A stretch of DNA of 64,000 nt from Paenibacillus donghaensis (GCF_002192415.1 NZ_CP021780.1:4092001-4156000); one strand, 5' to 3'; positions 15,295 to 23,706 are shown, numbered from the stretch's first letter. Translations and numbers: made by a program. The notes: generated by a model not told the origin, from the sequence alone.

Positions 15295-15681
15295 TTATGT
15301 TCTCGAAAATGTTCTGGTGGTGCTAATTATTAATGCCCTTTCCAACTCTCGTTCATATCTTTTTGGCATGTCCGTTATTTTGTGTATTAACAAACTCTTG
15401 TCGATAGTAAAGTGTTGTTCAAACAACACCACACTGTCTTTGTGAAAACCAATTTCATTTGCCTTCATATAAACGTGAGTGGGCAATTTTGCTTTTGTCA
15501 TGCTGCTGGTGATTGGGCAAACCACCACGAAATTTGAGTGTAAATTGCTTCTATCGTTTGATATAACTATTGACGGTCTAACTCCTCTTTGTACTGATCC
15601 TTTTGATTCGCCTAAGTCTGCCAAAAAAATGTCAAATTGTTTAGTTACAATACTTTCTGCTCTTTCCATCACCATACTCAT
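15295..15681 (-). CDS. MazF/PemK-type endoribonuclease toxin
   Basis: About 128 residues from MSMVMERA (GGAGAG upstream). Conserved MazF blocks are present in order: FDIFLADLGESKGSVQRGVRPSIVISND (shown in part), VVVCPITSS, and SVVLFEQHFTIDKSLL. MazF cleaves mRNA at short motifs. No MazE-like antitoxin gene is adjacent; the nearest small regulator is the Cro-like HTH gene on the other strand. A solitary phage MazF could serve exclusion, host takeover, or be controlled by an unlinked antitoxin. Confidence 0.85.
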   Translation of the reverse strand: MSMVMERAESIVTKQFDIFLADLGESKGSVQRGVRPSIVISNDRSNLHSNFVVVCPITSSMTKAKLPTHVYMKANEIGFHKDSVVLFEQHFTIDKSLLIHKITDMPKRYERELERALIISTTRTFSRT

Positions 15682-15792
15682 AATATCCACTCTCCGATTC
15701 ATTGATTTAATTTATTTATATTCTCTCTATTCGTTATGTACCTTCAATTCTATGTACTTCTTCTTTAATATTCTATGTTTTAGTATTACTTA

Positions 15793-15809
15793 TTTATATG
15801 TTTATTATA
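15793..15809 (-). promoter_or_regulatory. Repeated element upstream of the MazF gene
   Basis: The minus strand reads ATAATAAACATATAAATA, matching the phage element. A TAGAAT hexamer 28 bases further on could be the -10. Confidence 0.4.
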
Positions 15810-15914
15810 CATGTGCAATTAGATTATTGCAACACTTATATTTACTATATACACTGATTTGTCAATAGTATTTCTAAGGTACAAAACTTTCTCGTGGTTA
15901 TTAGGAATAACCTA

Positions 15915-15942
15915 TTGACAAAAAGGATATAAATGGTATTAA
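15915..15942 (+). promoter_or_regulatory. Promoter of the RsfA-like gene
   Basis: -35 TTGACA (15915-15920), 16-base spacer and extended -10 TGGTATTAA. No repeated element is present, so it is probably constitutive or host-controlled. Confidence 0.7.
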
Positions 15943-15966
15943 ACCAAAAAGGAAGGGTTGTTTTAT

Positions 15967-16455
15967 GTGAAGAGAAAAGATCAATGGAGCCATAGCGATG
16001 ATACCATACTCTCAAAAACTGTTCTAGAAAATATAAGCAACGGAAAAACACAGCTTCAAGCTTTTGACACAGTCTCAGAGACTCTGGGTAAGACTTCTGC
16101 GGCTTGCGGCTTTCGTTGGAACAGCGAAGTACGTAAAAGATTTGCGATCGAAATCAAGGAAGCGAAGGTAATTAGACAAAGTATTAAGAGTACGCCCACA
16201 AGAAACAATGTAAAATTTGATGATCGAATTTCATTGGATAAGGTTATATTATCTTTACTTCGTATTAAACAAGAATATGAAGTGATGAAGCAGAATCTCG
16301 CAGAGAAGGATAAAATTATTTACGAATTCGAATCAGAAAAGAAGCTACTCGCACCTGATTTGAACGACGATATGAGACACTTTCTTCAAATCCTTAAAAG
16401 ATCAAGTATTTTAGATAATTTAACAAATGTAAACCAAAAAGACCCTGCCAGTTAA
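15967..16455 (+). CDS. RsfA-type Myb/SANT-like transcription regulator
   Basis: About 162 residues from a GTG start (GGAAGGG 7 bases upstream). The N-terminus RKDQWSHSDDTILSKTVL ... GKTSAACGFRWNSEVRKRF is the helical DNA-binding domain of the RsfA/YlbO family, known from Bacillus prespore gene control. The second half is a coiled coil (IKQEYEVMKQNLAEKD). Phage copies may influence sporulation or act as host-derived regulators; it is transcribed opposite to the early genes, as morons often are. Confidence 0.8.
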   Translation: MKRKDQWSHSDDTILSKTVLENISNGKTQLQAFDTVSETLGKTSAACGFRWNSEVRKRFAIEIKEAKVIRQSIKSTPTRNNVKFDDRISLDKVILSLLRIKQEYEVMKQNLAEKDKIIYEFESEKKLLAPDLNDDMRHFLQILKRSSILDNLTNVNQKDPAS

Positions 16456-16473
16456 TGTGGAGGGTTCTTTTTA
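16440..16473 (+). terminator. Terminator of the RsfA-like gene
   Basis: GACCCT pairs with AGGGTTC, followed by TTTTT. The stop codon lies inside the loop. Confidence 0.75.
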
Positions 16474-16489
16474 TGATGAAGTTCGTCTT

Positions 16490-16861
16490 TTATGTTGTTT
16501 TATCATTAATTAAGTTAGCTAAAATCTTTTTGATGAAATCTGCTGTCAAAGTTTCATTATTTGTTTCGTTCGAATTGTTTATTAGTCCTTCAGAATTGAA
16601 TTCTGGAAAACCAACCATTTCAGAAATCAGGCTGCTTTCAAATAATCCTCTGGGTATATTTTTGCTCACTACAGAATCTATAATTCGATTAAGTTCATAA
16701 TCATCTAGTATTGAATTTATTGAATCTTCCGTTATAAATAGAAAATGAAGATAAGCTAAAATTTCTTTAGATAGTTGCGTCATGTAAGACGACAATTCGC
16801 GTGACTTATAGCCAGTTGGCCCCTTATGCACTATAAAATTCCCTGAGAATACTGGACGCAT
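16490..16861 (-). CDS. Hypothetical protein, 123 aa
   Basis: Start MRPVFSGNF chosen for AAGGAG 7 bases upstream. It is helical with an Asn-rich segment near the C-terminus. It converges on the RsfA-like gene. No family recognised. Confidence 0.6.
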   Translation of the reverse strand: MRPVFSGNFIVHKGPTGYKSRELSSYMTQLSKEILAYLHFLFITEDSINSILDDYELNRIIDSVVSKNIPRGLFESSLISEMVGFPEFNSEGLINNSNETNNETLTADFIKKILANLINDKTT

Positions 16862-16988
16862 CAAAGCCACTCCTTATATATAGATTTATATAATTTGATT
16901 AATTAAATGTAACACAAATCATATGAAAAAAACCAACCTAAATATTTGATTGGTTTATGAAATCTACATTTCAATAAAATTTAAGGAA

Positions 16989-17225
16989 TTATTCCGAATA
17001 ATATCTTTCTTCTCTTTGTCTCAAGTATTCTTCGTGCTCTTGTTCCTGTTCTCTTTTCCTGTCCTCGTCATCTATCTCCTGTCTTATTCTCTCGTCTTCC
17101 TCCTCATCTTCTTCTCTTTTTCTTTCTTCCTCTTCGCGCGCGTCTTCCTCCCACTGTCTCTTTTCTTCATCTTCTTGCTCTTGGTGTTCTACCATCTCTT
17201 CAAACCAATCCTTTTCACCGTTCAT
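16989..17225 (-). CDS. Highly charged coiled-coil protein, 78 aa
   Basis: Almost entirely Glu, Asp, Arg and Lys in heptad-like order after MNGEKDWFEEMV, so probably one long helix. The ribosome site is weak. Composition alone makes function impossible to read; the minus frame is preferred because the opposite frame is an implausible run of Phe, Leu and Ser. Confidence 0.5.
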   Translation of the reverse strand: MNGEKDWFEEMVEHQEQEDEEKRQWEEDAREEEERKREEDEEEDERIRQEIDDEDRKREQEQEHEEYLRQREERYYSE

Positions 17226-17316
17226 ACAACATCACGTCTTTTCTCATTATTTTATTTCATAAATATCATTTATCTTTGTTTTCGATCATATTCACTCTGT
17301 AGATCTCCCCAAAAAA

Positions 17317-17439
17317 TCAAAATGCTTGTTTATGAAACTTTATGTACAAAATATTATCTTTAATTATGGCAGAAGTATACCCTTTATTATCCTTAGAGTC
17401 TTGGTACTTCACTATCTCCTGGGCCATCTCCGTTGTCAT
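17317..17439 (-). CDS. Hypothetical small protein, 40 aa
   Basis: MTTEMAQEIVKYQDSKDN..., ending KFHKQAF. An AAGGCG site lies very close to the ATG. It follows the 42-aa gene in the same operon direction. Modest support. Confidence 0.4.
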   Translation of the reverse strand: MTTEMAQEIVKYQDSKDNKGYTSAIIKDNILYIKFHKQAF

Positions 17440-17446
17440 CTCGCCT

Positions 17447-17575
17447 TTATAAATATGGAATGTCTACAATTGATCTAATCGGGATCTCGCAGCTTTTACA
17501 ATTGATATCAACGCGCTCTAAGATAGTCTTAACTGGATCACTTAGATACTGCCAATCATTCTCTATCTTTTTCAC
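17447..17575 (-). CDS. Hypothetical small protein, 42 aa
   Basis: GTG start inside the stop region of the upstream gene (CGGTGA overlap) with AAGGAG 8 bases before it, so clearly coupled. Contains a single CKSC pair, possibly half a zinc site formed in a dimer. Confidence 0.55.
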   Translation of the reverse strand: MKKIENDWQYLSDPVKTILERVDINCKSCEIPIRSIVDIPYL

Positions 17576-17871
17576 CGATTAATCTCCTTTTCCTCAATTA
17601 CTGATTTCAATATGTGAATATTCTCAATCGTTTCGTCAATGTCGCTTTGTTTAGAGGGATAACTTTCAGATATGTAGTAAGCCCCAAGATCTTTTGTGTG
17701 AATGTTTACCATCTTATTCAGCCCATGCTGCGAGATTTTTCTTAAATCATTCTTGTGATAAATCCCCACATTCGTCCCTCCATTCTCCCTATAAAACTTG
17801 CATTTAAAACTTGCATTTCCTCTTCTTATATGTATCCAGAATTTAACTTCTTTTAAGAATATTCCCAACAA
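17572..17871 (-). CDS. Hypothetical protein, up to 99 aa
   Basis: A mixed alpha/beta protein overlapping its upstream neighbour by about 29 bases. The start is uncertain: TTG at 17871 lacks a good ribosome site. The C-terminal half (DIDETIENIHILKSVIEEKE) is helical. Confidence 0.5.
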   Translation of the reverse strand: MLGIFLKEVKFWIHIRRGNASFKCKFYRENGGTNVGIYHKNDLRKISQHGLNKMVNIHTKDLGAYYISESYPSKQSDIDETIENIHILKSVIEEKEINR

Positions 17872-18064
17872 CTTTTAAGTTTTCATCTTGCACAAGATAG
17901 GTCACTAATTCGCACCAAACATCTCTCCGTTCACCAACCTCAACTCCATATGTGTTATTAACCTCATCCCACAGAACAACCGCTTCTACCCTGCTATCGC
18001 CCCTTAGAACGTCTCCTAGCCTAATATAGTCGCTATTAAGTACAACACCTGTATTATGCTCCAC
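17843..18064 (-). CDS. Hypothetical protein, 73 aa
   Basis: GTG start (EHNTGVVLN) with GAGGGA 8 bases upstream. It has a beta-rich pattern with DVLRGDSRVEAVVLWDE. Family not recognised. Confidence 0.6.
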   Translation of the reverse strand: MEHNTGVVLNSDYIRLGDVLRGDSRVEAVVLWDEVNNTYGVEVGERRDVWCELVTYLVQDENLKVVGNILKRS

Positions 18065-18123
18065 TTTTCATCTCCCTCACGCTATTTAGATAAAAGATGC
18101 CATTTATTTTCTATACTATCTCA

Positions 18124-18279
18124 TTATGTCAACGTTTTTGCATATTCCTCCACAACATTTCTATCCCTATTCTCGCAGAGCCAAATACCGCTATCTTTTT
18201 TATCTGTTATGTAATAAACATCGCCAAGTGTCCAATGTAGAATTTGATATCCATTGACAATACTCACATTACTATGCAT
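18124..18279 (-). CDS. Hypothetical small protein, 51 aa
   Basis: ATG start with CTGGAG 7 bases upstream. The sequence (IVNGYQILHWTLGDVYYITD, then GIWLCENRD) is beta-rich and resembles the neighbouring 73-aa protein in style, possibly a related fold. Confidence 0.55.
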   Translation of the reverse strand: MHSNVSIVNGYQILHWTLGDVYYITDKKDSGIWLCENRDRNVVEEYAKTLT

Positions 18280-18307
18280 TTTTCAACTCCAGCCTCTCAT
18301 ACACTAT

Positions 18308-18529
18308 TCAATAGCCTTTATCGAAATCAGGCATATTGTCATACGTCCTGTCTAACTCTTTTTTCAAAAACTCCAAACCCTCCGTTGTCAAATATCCAAC
18401 CAACTGAGGCGTTAAGTCACATAAGAATTGATTGCATTCGTTATATCCCGCAATACCGCCCTCTGAATAGCTGCGATTTAGTCGCATAACACAATGATCC
18501 TGTAACTTTTGTTTCTTGGTTTTCTTCAC
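18308..18529 (-). CDS. Hypothetical protein, 73 aa
   Basis: GTG start, GAGGG upstream. A basic N-terminus (KKTKKQKLQDH) is followed by a helical body with two Cys. Part of the small-gene operon between 17 and 22 kb. Confidence 0.6.
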   Translation of the reverse strand: MKKTKKQKLQDHCVMRLNRSYSEGGIAGYNECNQFLCDLTPQLVGYLTTEGLEFLKKELDRTYDNMPDFDKGY

Positions 18530-18605
18530 TTTGCAAACCCTCTTTCATATGCCATATCCGTCTGCTTCGCTTTCCACTTCGTACTGTGTATTAGCCTACT
18601 ACTAA

Positions 18606-18824
18606 TCAATTGGTGAGGTTAACATAGTAAGCAACTGCATCTCCGTCACTATCAACAAACTCCACCTTAGCCGAATCAGCGTCAACAGATTCCCCGCCAT
18701 TCCAAAAAGCATCAGTTAAGCAGTTTGCTGCGGCGAACTTCTCTATTGCTTCCTCCATAGATTCAGCGAAGGCCGTACCAGCAAATAAGCTGTTCTCAAA
18801 ATGTGTAAATCTATACCTTTTCAT
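18606..18824 (-). CDS. Hypothetical acidic protein, 72 aa
   Basis: Strong GGAGG site before the ATG. MKRYRFTHFENSLFAGTAFAESMEEAIEKFAA resembles a short beta-beta-helix domain found in several phage early proteins (shown in part: FAESMEEAIEKF). The rest is acidic. No function known. Confidence 0.65.
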   Translation of the reverse strand: MKRYRFTHFENSLFAGTAFAESMEEAIEKFAAANCLTDAFWNGGESVDADSAKVEFVDSDGDAVAYYVNLTN

Positions 18825-18918
18825 GAATTATCCCTCCAAATTAAATAAGTAACGTCTAACATTTTGGTGCGCCGTATGCGTCTACTGCGTTTTTAATAAA
18901 ACCATTCCTTTTACAGTG

Positions 18919-19137
18919 TTATTTGATGCCGTTTTCCAATTCTAAAGAATCCAAAATAGCATTCATCAATCTAACTTGACTCACTGGGTGATCCCATGTT
19001 TGACCTACTCTTTTACCTTCTGAATCCCTATATTCCATTTTTAGATACCTCGTATCTTCAACAGTATCCTCCTTTGCCCAAATTTCAAGCCCATTTTCTG
19101 TTTCTCCTGTATGCAACCATCCGTTTACTTTTTTCAT
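18919..19137 (-). CDS. Hypothetical protein, 72 aa
   Basis: GGAAGGTG ribosome site before the ATG. The product is polar and beta-rich (GWLHTGETENGLEIWAKED). Immediately downstream of the 56-aa gene and coupled to it. Confidence 0.65.
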   Translation of the reverse strand: MKKVNGWLHTGETENGLEIWAKEDTVEDTRYLKMEYRDSEGKRVGQTWDHPVSQVRLMNAILDSLELENGIK

Positions 19138-19139
19138 TA

Positions 19140-19310
19140 TTAATCACCTTCCACATTCTGATTCACAATCCATAATCCCTGAACATCTTCAGCAATCACT
19201 TTTAACTGCTCCAGAGCTGCGCACATGGCTCCCCAACGTGTCACCGCCTCTTCCTCTATGGTTCCGCTTTCTCCGCTTGTGGTACGATATTCTAACGTGT
19301 GTTTGACCAT
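19140..19310 (-). CDS. Hypothetical small protein, 56 aa
   Basis: ATG start MVKHTLEYRTTSGESG, with AGAGGG upstream; a GTG six bases earlier is also possible. The C-terminal helix (MCAALEQLKVIAEDVQGLW) is amphipathic. Its stop nearly touches the next start. Confidence 0.6.
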   Translation of the reverse strand: MVKHTLEYRTTSGESGTIEEEAVTRWGAMCAALEQLKVIAEDVQGLWIVNQNVEGD

Positions 19311-19316
19311 TTCCAC

Positions 19317-19767
19317 TCATCCCTCTCTTCTTGATTCGGTATAATTTTGCCTAATAGCATCTTGAATTATTTGCTCTATATCATCTGAAGTGCCTTCACT
19401 ATTAGACAGTTTATCAGCGACAAGAAGAAAGTGTTCCTCTTGTATATTAAAGCCGTTGTCTTCAAACCATTTAATAACTTCTTGTTCAATTCGATTGGCT
19501 CGATTTCTTAATTCCATAATTTCATCGATCTTAGCCCTTTGAAGATCTGGTAATTTGAATATATTCTTCACTTCATCTTCAATTGGTTTTAAATCATTTA
19601 TATTGACCTTTCCATTACGCCTAGTGTCTACGAATAGAACCCCTGCCTTCGAGTGGAGAGATGAGTTCTAATAAGATACATCTTCTCCCATTATTTCTCG
19701 TGTTATTGGGACTGTCTATTACATAGGTGTATCCCACTTTAATATCTGTTTGCTCTATATTAATCAC
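19317..19767 (-). pseudogene. Small early gene broken by a frameshift at a GGGG run
   Basis: From a GTG at 19767 one frame reads INIEQTDIKVGYTYVIDS ... LLELISPLEGR and stops at 19621. The next frame takes over as LFVDTRRNGKVNINDLKPIEDEV and continues without a break into KNIFKLPDLQRAK to the stop at 19317. Removing one G from the four-G run (19640-19643) would restore one protein of about 150 residues. The downstream part could still be expressed from GTG at 19571 as an 84-residue protein. Confidence 0.6.
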
Positions 19768-19807
19768 CCCACATAATCAAATAGCCATTTCATAGTTAAC
19801 TTAAAGT

Positions 19808-20029
19808 TTATTTGAGTAATTTCTCGGCAATGAAACTTGCAGTAATCAAAATCTCTTGTCTCAGTTCTTCATATATCCTCGCATGACGCTTTAGCGCAAC
19901 TTCATCATCAAAATCGCAATTTTTCATGTATTCGTTAGCACCGTAATCTCTAAATACCAATTTATCGTTTTGATATTTATTTAAGAGTTCTAATAAAGTC
20001 ATATCATTCATTTCTTTTTCTATAGACAA
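19808..20029 (-). CDS. Hypothetical protein, about 73 aa
   Basis: TTG start (SIEKEMNDMTLLELLNKY) chosen for the AGGTGG site 6 bases upstream; an ATG at 20044 lies inside that site. The product is helical and charged. Confidence 0.55.
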   Translation of the reverse strand: MSIEKEMNDMTLLELLNKYQNDKLVFRDYGANEYMKNCDFDDEVALKRHARIYEELRQEILITASFIAEKLLK

Positions 20030-20094
20030 GGACAGCCACCTCATTTAAAGTTGTTGATGATCAAACAGTCATTTGACTGAGAAACCAGCCTTAA

Positions 20095-20292
20095 TTATTG
20101 CTCGACGATGTTTCTCAGGTCTCTTGCCATCATCATCAATATTCGCTTTAATTCTTCCTCGTCTTTTGTTGACTGCTCTGTTAGAATTCTTGTGAATTCA
20201 GCAACCTTAACCTCTATTTCTACTTTTTTGAGTATTTCCTTCTCGCGCAACAATTCGTCAATATGATATTCAATTTGGCTCATACTTTTCAT
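20095..20292 (-). CDS. Hypothetical coiled-coil protein, 65 aa
   Basis: Strong GGAGG site. Two helices with heptad-like spacing (EYHIDELLREKEILKKVEIE). First gene of a minus operon behind an extended -10 promoter (TGGTATAAT near 20375). Confidence 0.6.
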   Translation of the reverse strand: MKSMSQIEYHIDELLREKEILKKVEIEVKVAEFTRILTEQSTKDEEELKRILMMMARDLRNIVEQ

Positions 20293-20448
20293 TTTATAAT
20301 CCTCCGATTTTTTATATTATGTATTTCGCCAACCTCATGAAATAAACCTTTCGTCACCTCTATGCTAACTATATTATACCAAATGCAAGTATCAACTGTT
20401 ATATTCAACAAAGAGACATGCAAGTCCTACATCTATTTCTCCCAGATT

Positions 20449-20760
20449 TTATCCCTCTGCTTTCGAAAGAGATAAATCAGAAATCATCATATCAATAATT
20501 GAATCAAATGTTATTGTGGGTCTTCTCAACGTAAAGAAACTTTTCATGAGGTCATACGGACTTTCAACGTAACCCTTTTCTTGCAATTGAATAAACACCT
20601 TCAGAACAAAATCATATATATGATAAGACTCTGTAGATTCTAAAGGAATTTGGAAATTCCAGGCTGTAATAATTCTTAATGCTTCCATTAAATTTTTATT
20701 TCTATAATGTCCCTTCGTATATAAAATAAGTTTTTTCTCGCCGTAATTTAACTCAATCAT
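20449..20760 (-). CDS. Hypothetical protein, 103 aa
   Basis: A helical protein (RNKNLMEALRIITAWNF, IDMMISDLSLSK) overlapping the preceding gene by four bases (ATGA type), so coupled to it. Family not recognised. Confidence 0.65.
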   Translation of the reverse strand: MIELNYGEKKLILYTKGHYRNKNLMEALRIITAWNFQIPLESTESYHIYDFVLKVFIQLQEKGYVESPYDLMKSFFTLRRPTITFDSIIDMMISDLSLSKAEG

Positions 20761-20930
20761 ATTATCGATTCCTTTAAGTTGTTTTGAATGCTATCTATGC
20801 TCAAATATACACTCACATATTTCTTGTTATTACTTGGGTACTGTTTGGACTTACTCAAGATCAAATGTGGAATACTTTTTAGAAATTCATCAATTTCCTC
20901 TGGAAATCCCTCAATGCGTAGTTTAAGCAT
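20757..20930 (-). CDS. Small DUF3970-like protein, 57 aa
   Basis: Start MLKLRIEGFPEEIDEFL set by AGAGGTGAG 7 bases upstream. The beta strand followed by a GxPEEI helix start recalls the short DUF3970 proteins common in Bacillus phages. Function unknown. Confidence 0.55.
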   Translation of the reverse strand: MLKLRIEGFPEEIDEFLKSIPHLILSKSKQYPSNNKKYVSVYLSIDSIQNNLKESII

Positions 20931-20950
20931 CAGTGTCTCACCTCTTGGAA

Positions 20951-21160
20951 TTAATCTTTCAGGGAAAAATGTTCCCATCCTAAATCTTCATCTAGACCTC
21001 TAAAATATGTTTCTGTTTTTTCTCCGTCAACCCAAACATCAACATTAAAAGAATCAAAATTTTGATGTGGTTCGATTTTCATCGCCTTGTCTCTATCTTT
21101 ACCAGCATACACAATATCTGCTCCGTTGCTAAAGTATCCGATTGTTATATAGGTTTTCAT
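20951..21160 (-). CDS. Hypothetical protein, 69 aa
   Basis: AAGGGGAG precedes the ATG, which overlaps the end of the DUF433 gene by four bases. A beta-rich acidic protein (MKTYITIGYFSNGADIVYAG). Confidence 0.6.
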   Translation of the reverse strand: MKTYITIGYFSNGADIVYAGKDRDKAMKIEPHQNFDSFNVDVWVDGEKTETYFRGLDEDLGWEHFSLKD

Positions 21161-21441
21161 TGTTGGACTCCCCTTCTAATCAAATCAGACTTTCGTCTGG
21201 GTACTTCGTTAGCTGCTACATATGCTAACGCCTCTCTTACTTCCTCTTCAGTTAGATCAAAGTCACTTACAATCTCAGCAACAGTTCCATAACACACGAT
21301 GTTTCTCGGCATAATTCTAGTACCTATAATGGTTGGTAATCCCCAACATACTCCATCTTTTACTCCAATATATTTATAGCCCTCTAGTGGTGTCCATGTA
21401 TTAAAAAACTCACTGTACTCGCTTATTTCATTTATGTTCAT
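21157..21441 (-). CDS. DUF433 (antitoxin-like HTH) protein
   Basis: About 94 residues from MNINEISEYSEFF (GGAGG site). GVCWGLPTIIGTRI, then NIVCYGTVAEIVSDFDLTEEEVREALAYVAA is the DUF433 pattern, a winged-helix-like domain common in VapB45-type antitoxins paired with PIN-like toxins. No toxin partner is adjacent, so a phage-encoded antitoxin against host toxins is one possibility (inference). Confidence 0.75.
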   Translation of the reverse strand: MNINEISEYSEFFNTWTPLEGYKYIGVKDGVCWGLPTIIGTRIMPRNIVCYGTVAEIVSDFDLTEEEVREALAYVAANEVPRRKSDLIRRGVQQ

Positions 21442-21552
21442 AAATTCCTCCACTTAAAATCATTCTTTTATTCTTAAGTCTAGATTCATATACTTTTGTC
21501 TATTCACATGTTAATATTATCCTGTTTTCATATAAAAACTAGGAGGAAGACT

Positions 21553-22794
21553 ATGTTTAAGAAATTCAAGCTATTTATATGTTTAACCATCTTTTTGTCT
21601 ATTCTATTTCCTATGTTGCTCATCTCTCCAAACAATGCACAAGCTAAATACGTAAAAGGATATTATCGGAGCAATGGAACTTATGTAAATGGTTATTATC
21701 GAAGTGACACTAACAGTAGCTACACGCCTTCAAATAACTATTATCGAAGTGACACCAACAGCAGCTATACGCCTTCTTATGAACAATCCACACAAAGATC
21801 TACTTCAAACTATACAGTTAATCTTTATAAGGGAAATTCTTATTATAAAACTGTTCCATCAAGTAATTTGGTCTATATAAAGGGATATTATCGAACAGAT
21901 GGTACATTTGTGCGACCACATTTTAGGACTCATCCAAATGACTTTTTAACAGATAATTTCAGCTATTTGGGATTATCAACTCTAAAGCCACTTCAAAGTT
22001 ATTCAAACTTTCAATATAGTGACAATCCGAAAATCGCAGTGATTGAAAATTATTTAGCATATGAAGTCTACGAAAAAAGTCTTAGTATTGAGCAGCTTAA
22101 TGATTTAAAGAATTATGCTAATTTAATTTATAATGAGAATTCTGGAAATTCAAATATTCTAAACACTCTAGACTGTGGTATGAAATATTACTCGTCATTA
22201 GGAATTTCTAATGAAATAGGTTTAGAATTATCAAAATTTGATATTAATGGTAAGTTAACACCTTCCGCTTATTTAAGCCAAATTCTTTATCAGAACAATA
22301 TTTATTCCTTTGGTGAAGAGGATTTTTACTTTTTTAAGGCATATGCATTTTCATTGGCTGGCAGCAAAGACATCCTTTATGGAAAATACTATTCAGATCG
22401 TGCAAAGGAGATAGGAAAATATCTTTATCAAAGAGTTGGATTGAGTGATCCAACATTACAGATCGAAATGGATTTAATGCAAAATTTTGAGTATAGTGGT
22501 GAAGAGTTTCAAGATATTGTTGAGGATCTAAATCAGAATTATTTGCATAAATATTCTGAAAACCCTCCTACTGATGTTAACTATTATCTAGACCAAGTAC
22601 TTACAAACAATTCTAAAACTAAGATGACAAAAACAGAATATTCACAATATGAAGCGTCGCTTCGCATTTTGTCCTATAATAAATCTCTTAATAGTTATTT
22701 GGTTAAAAATGGTAACATATTGTATAATAAGGCTGGTTTAAGTACCGATCAGACGATAAATCAAATTTCCAAAGATATAATTATTTTCTTTTAA
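21553..22794 (+). CDS. Secreted repeat protein, probable lysogenic-conversion moron
   Basis: A 413-residue exported protein. AGGAGG precedes the ATG. The signal peptide has a KKFK n-region, a long hydrophobic core and a cleavage-like NAQAK. The mature N-terminus carries Tyr-rich repeats (KGYYRSNGTYVNGYYRSD and two copies of NNYYRSDTNSSYTPS-like units) of a type seen in secreted Bacillales proteins. The rest is helical. It lies opposite to all flanking early genes and has its own terminator, the classic layout of a gene expressed from the prophage for the host surface. Confidence 0.75.
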   Translation: MFKKFKLFICLTIFLSILFPMLLISPNNAQAKYVKGYYRSNGTYVNGYYRSDTNSSYTPSNNYYRSDTNSSYTPSYEQSTQRSTSNYTVNLYKGNSYYKTVPSSNLVYIKGYYRTDGTFVRPHFRTHPNDFLTDNFSYLGLSTLKPLQSYSNFQYSDNPKIAVIENYLAYEVYEKSLSIEQLNDLKNYANLIYNENSGNSNILNTLDCGMKYYSSLGISNEIGLELSKFDINGKLTPSAYLSQILYQNNIYSFGEEDFYFFKAYAFSLAGSKDILYGKYYSDRAKEIGKYLYQRVGLSDPTLQIEMDLMQNFEYSGEEFQDIVEDLNQNYLHKYSENPPTDVNYYLDQVLTNNSKTKMTKTEYSQYEASLRILSYNKSLNSYLVKNGNILYNKAGLSTDQTINQISKDIIIFF

Positions 22795-22803
22795 ATTACT
22801 TCA

Positions 22804-22830
22804 GGTCATCAAATGATGGCCTTTTTTATT
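22804..22830. terminator. Terminator after the secreted moron
   Basis: A 7-bp stem GGTCATC/GATGGCC with AAAT loop and TTTTTT tail on the plus strand. The converging minus-strand operon starts further right, so its read-through is not affected. Confidence 0.85.
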
Positions 22831-22863
22831 TTATCTTTCACCGCTCTCAGTCAAATAACTGTT

Positions 22864-23031
22864 TCATCTGGTTGTAACAATTTTATTGTCGCACTTTAAA
22901 CACTCAACGCTGCTAATTACATAATCTCCACAATCAAGATCAACATCGCCTTCAGTGTGCAAGTAATTGTATTTACTGTCCGTAATCACTTTGCTCTTTG
23001 CTCCACATTTGGTGCAGATAACTTCAAACAT
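22864..23031 (-). CDS. Small zinc-ribbon protein, 55 aa
   Basis: Start MFEVICTKCG behind AAGGAGG. Two CxxC pairs (CTKC and CLKC), with a middle Cys in DLDCGD, form a zinc ribbon. Probably a nucleic-acid- or protein-binding factor. Confidence 0.65.
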   Translation of the reverse strand: MFEVICTKCGAKSKVITDSKYNYLHTEGDVDLDCGDYVISSVECLKCDNKIVTTR

Positions 23032-23067
23032 ATCGTACCTCCTTATAAAATCCTGCATTCGTGATAA

Positions 23068-23706
23068 TTAAACTGTTAACAATGAGGCCAGTGCCTTTGA
23101 TATTTGACGCTTGCTATCTTGAACTCTTTTCAATTCATTAAAGTTTGAACTTATATCTGCCTCTAAATGTTTAACCTTATCAATTGATTCGTCTCTCAGT
23201 TGTTTAGATTTTGTTTTATGTGCCAAAAGGTTCAATTCTGCTATCTCTAGTTGCTTCATAAACTTAAAATCTAGAAACTCCTTAGACATTCTTTTTTCAA
23301 GTCGATCATGTTTTTTGAATTCTGTTTGATAGAGCTTTATCAATTTATCTTGTAGAGGTATGTCTTTTACTTTACTAAATATATGACTATCACTATCTGA
23401 AACAACGTCGTTTTTGTCATAAACAATAAATGATTTCTCTTTTGAATCCATGATTGTTCTAATAGTTGAAAAATCAATACTTAGATAGATTTGAATTTTA
23501 TTAGGTGCAACAAACATTTGAGCTTTATTCCCCTTATCACAAGTAGTCTCGCCTATGTATTTAGCATTTCCAAGTAAAGATTTACAAAAATTTAAAGCAT
23601 CCTGCTTGTTTTCTCTATGATATCTTTGTATGACTCTTTTAACAGCATGATCCTCTATGCCTATTTTTTTAATATTAAGAACAGGACATTCCTTTGTAGC
23701 ACTCAT
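23068..23706 (-). CDS. Hypothetical protein, 212 aa, with C-terminal coiled coil
   Basis: The N-terminal half (DHAVKRVIQRYHRENKQDAL, NKIQIYLSIDFS) has a compact alpha/beta look. From about residue 125 it is helical (FKKHDRLEKRMSKEF ... LKRVQDSKRQI). The HxxKRxIQRY segment resembles short phage proteins of unknown role. AAGGAG precedes the ATG. Confidence 0.65.
   Translation of the reverse strand: MSATKECPVLNIKKIGIEDHAVKRVIQRYHRENKQDALNFCKSLLGNAKYIGETTCDKGNKAQMFVAPNKIQIYLSIDFSTIRTIMDSKEKSFIVYDKNDVVSDSDSHIFSKVKDIPLQDKLIKLYQTEFKKHDRLEKRMSKEFLDFKFMKQLEIAELNLLAHKTKSKQLRDESIDKVKHLEADISSNFNELKRVQDSKRQISKALASLLTV

Noticed and set aside
16950..17363. A plus-strand 137-codon frame rich in Phe, Leu and Ser
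   Set aside because: It mirrors the highly charged minus-strand coiled-coil gene; composition and lack of a ribosome site argue against coding.
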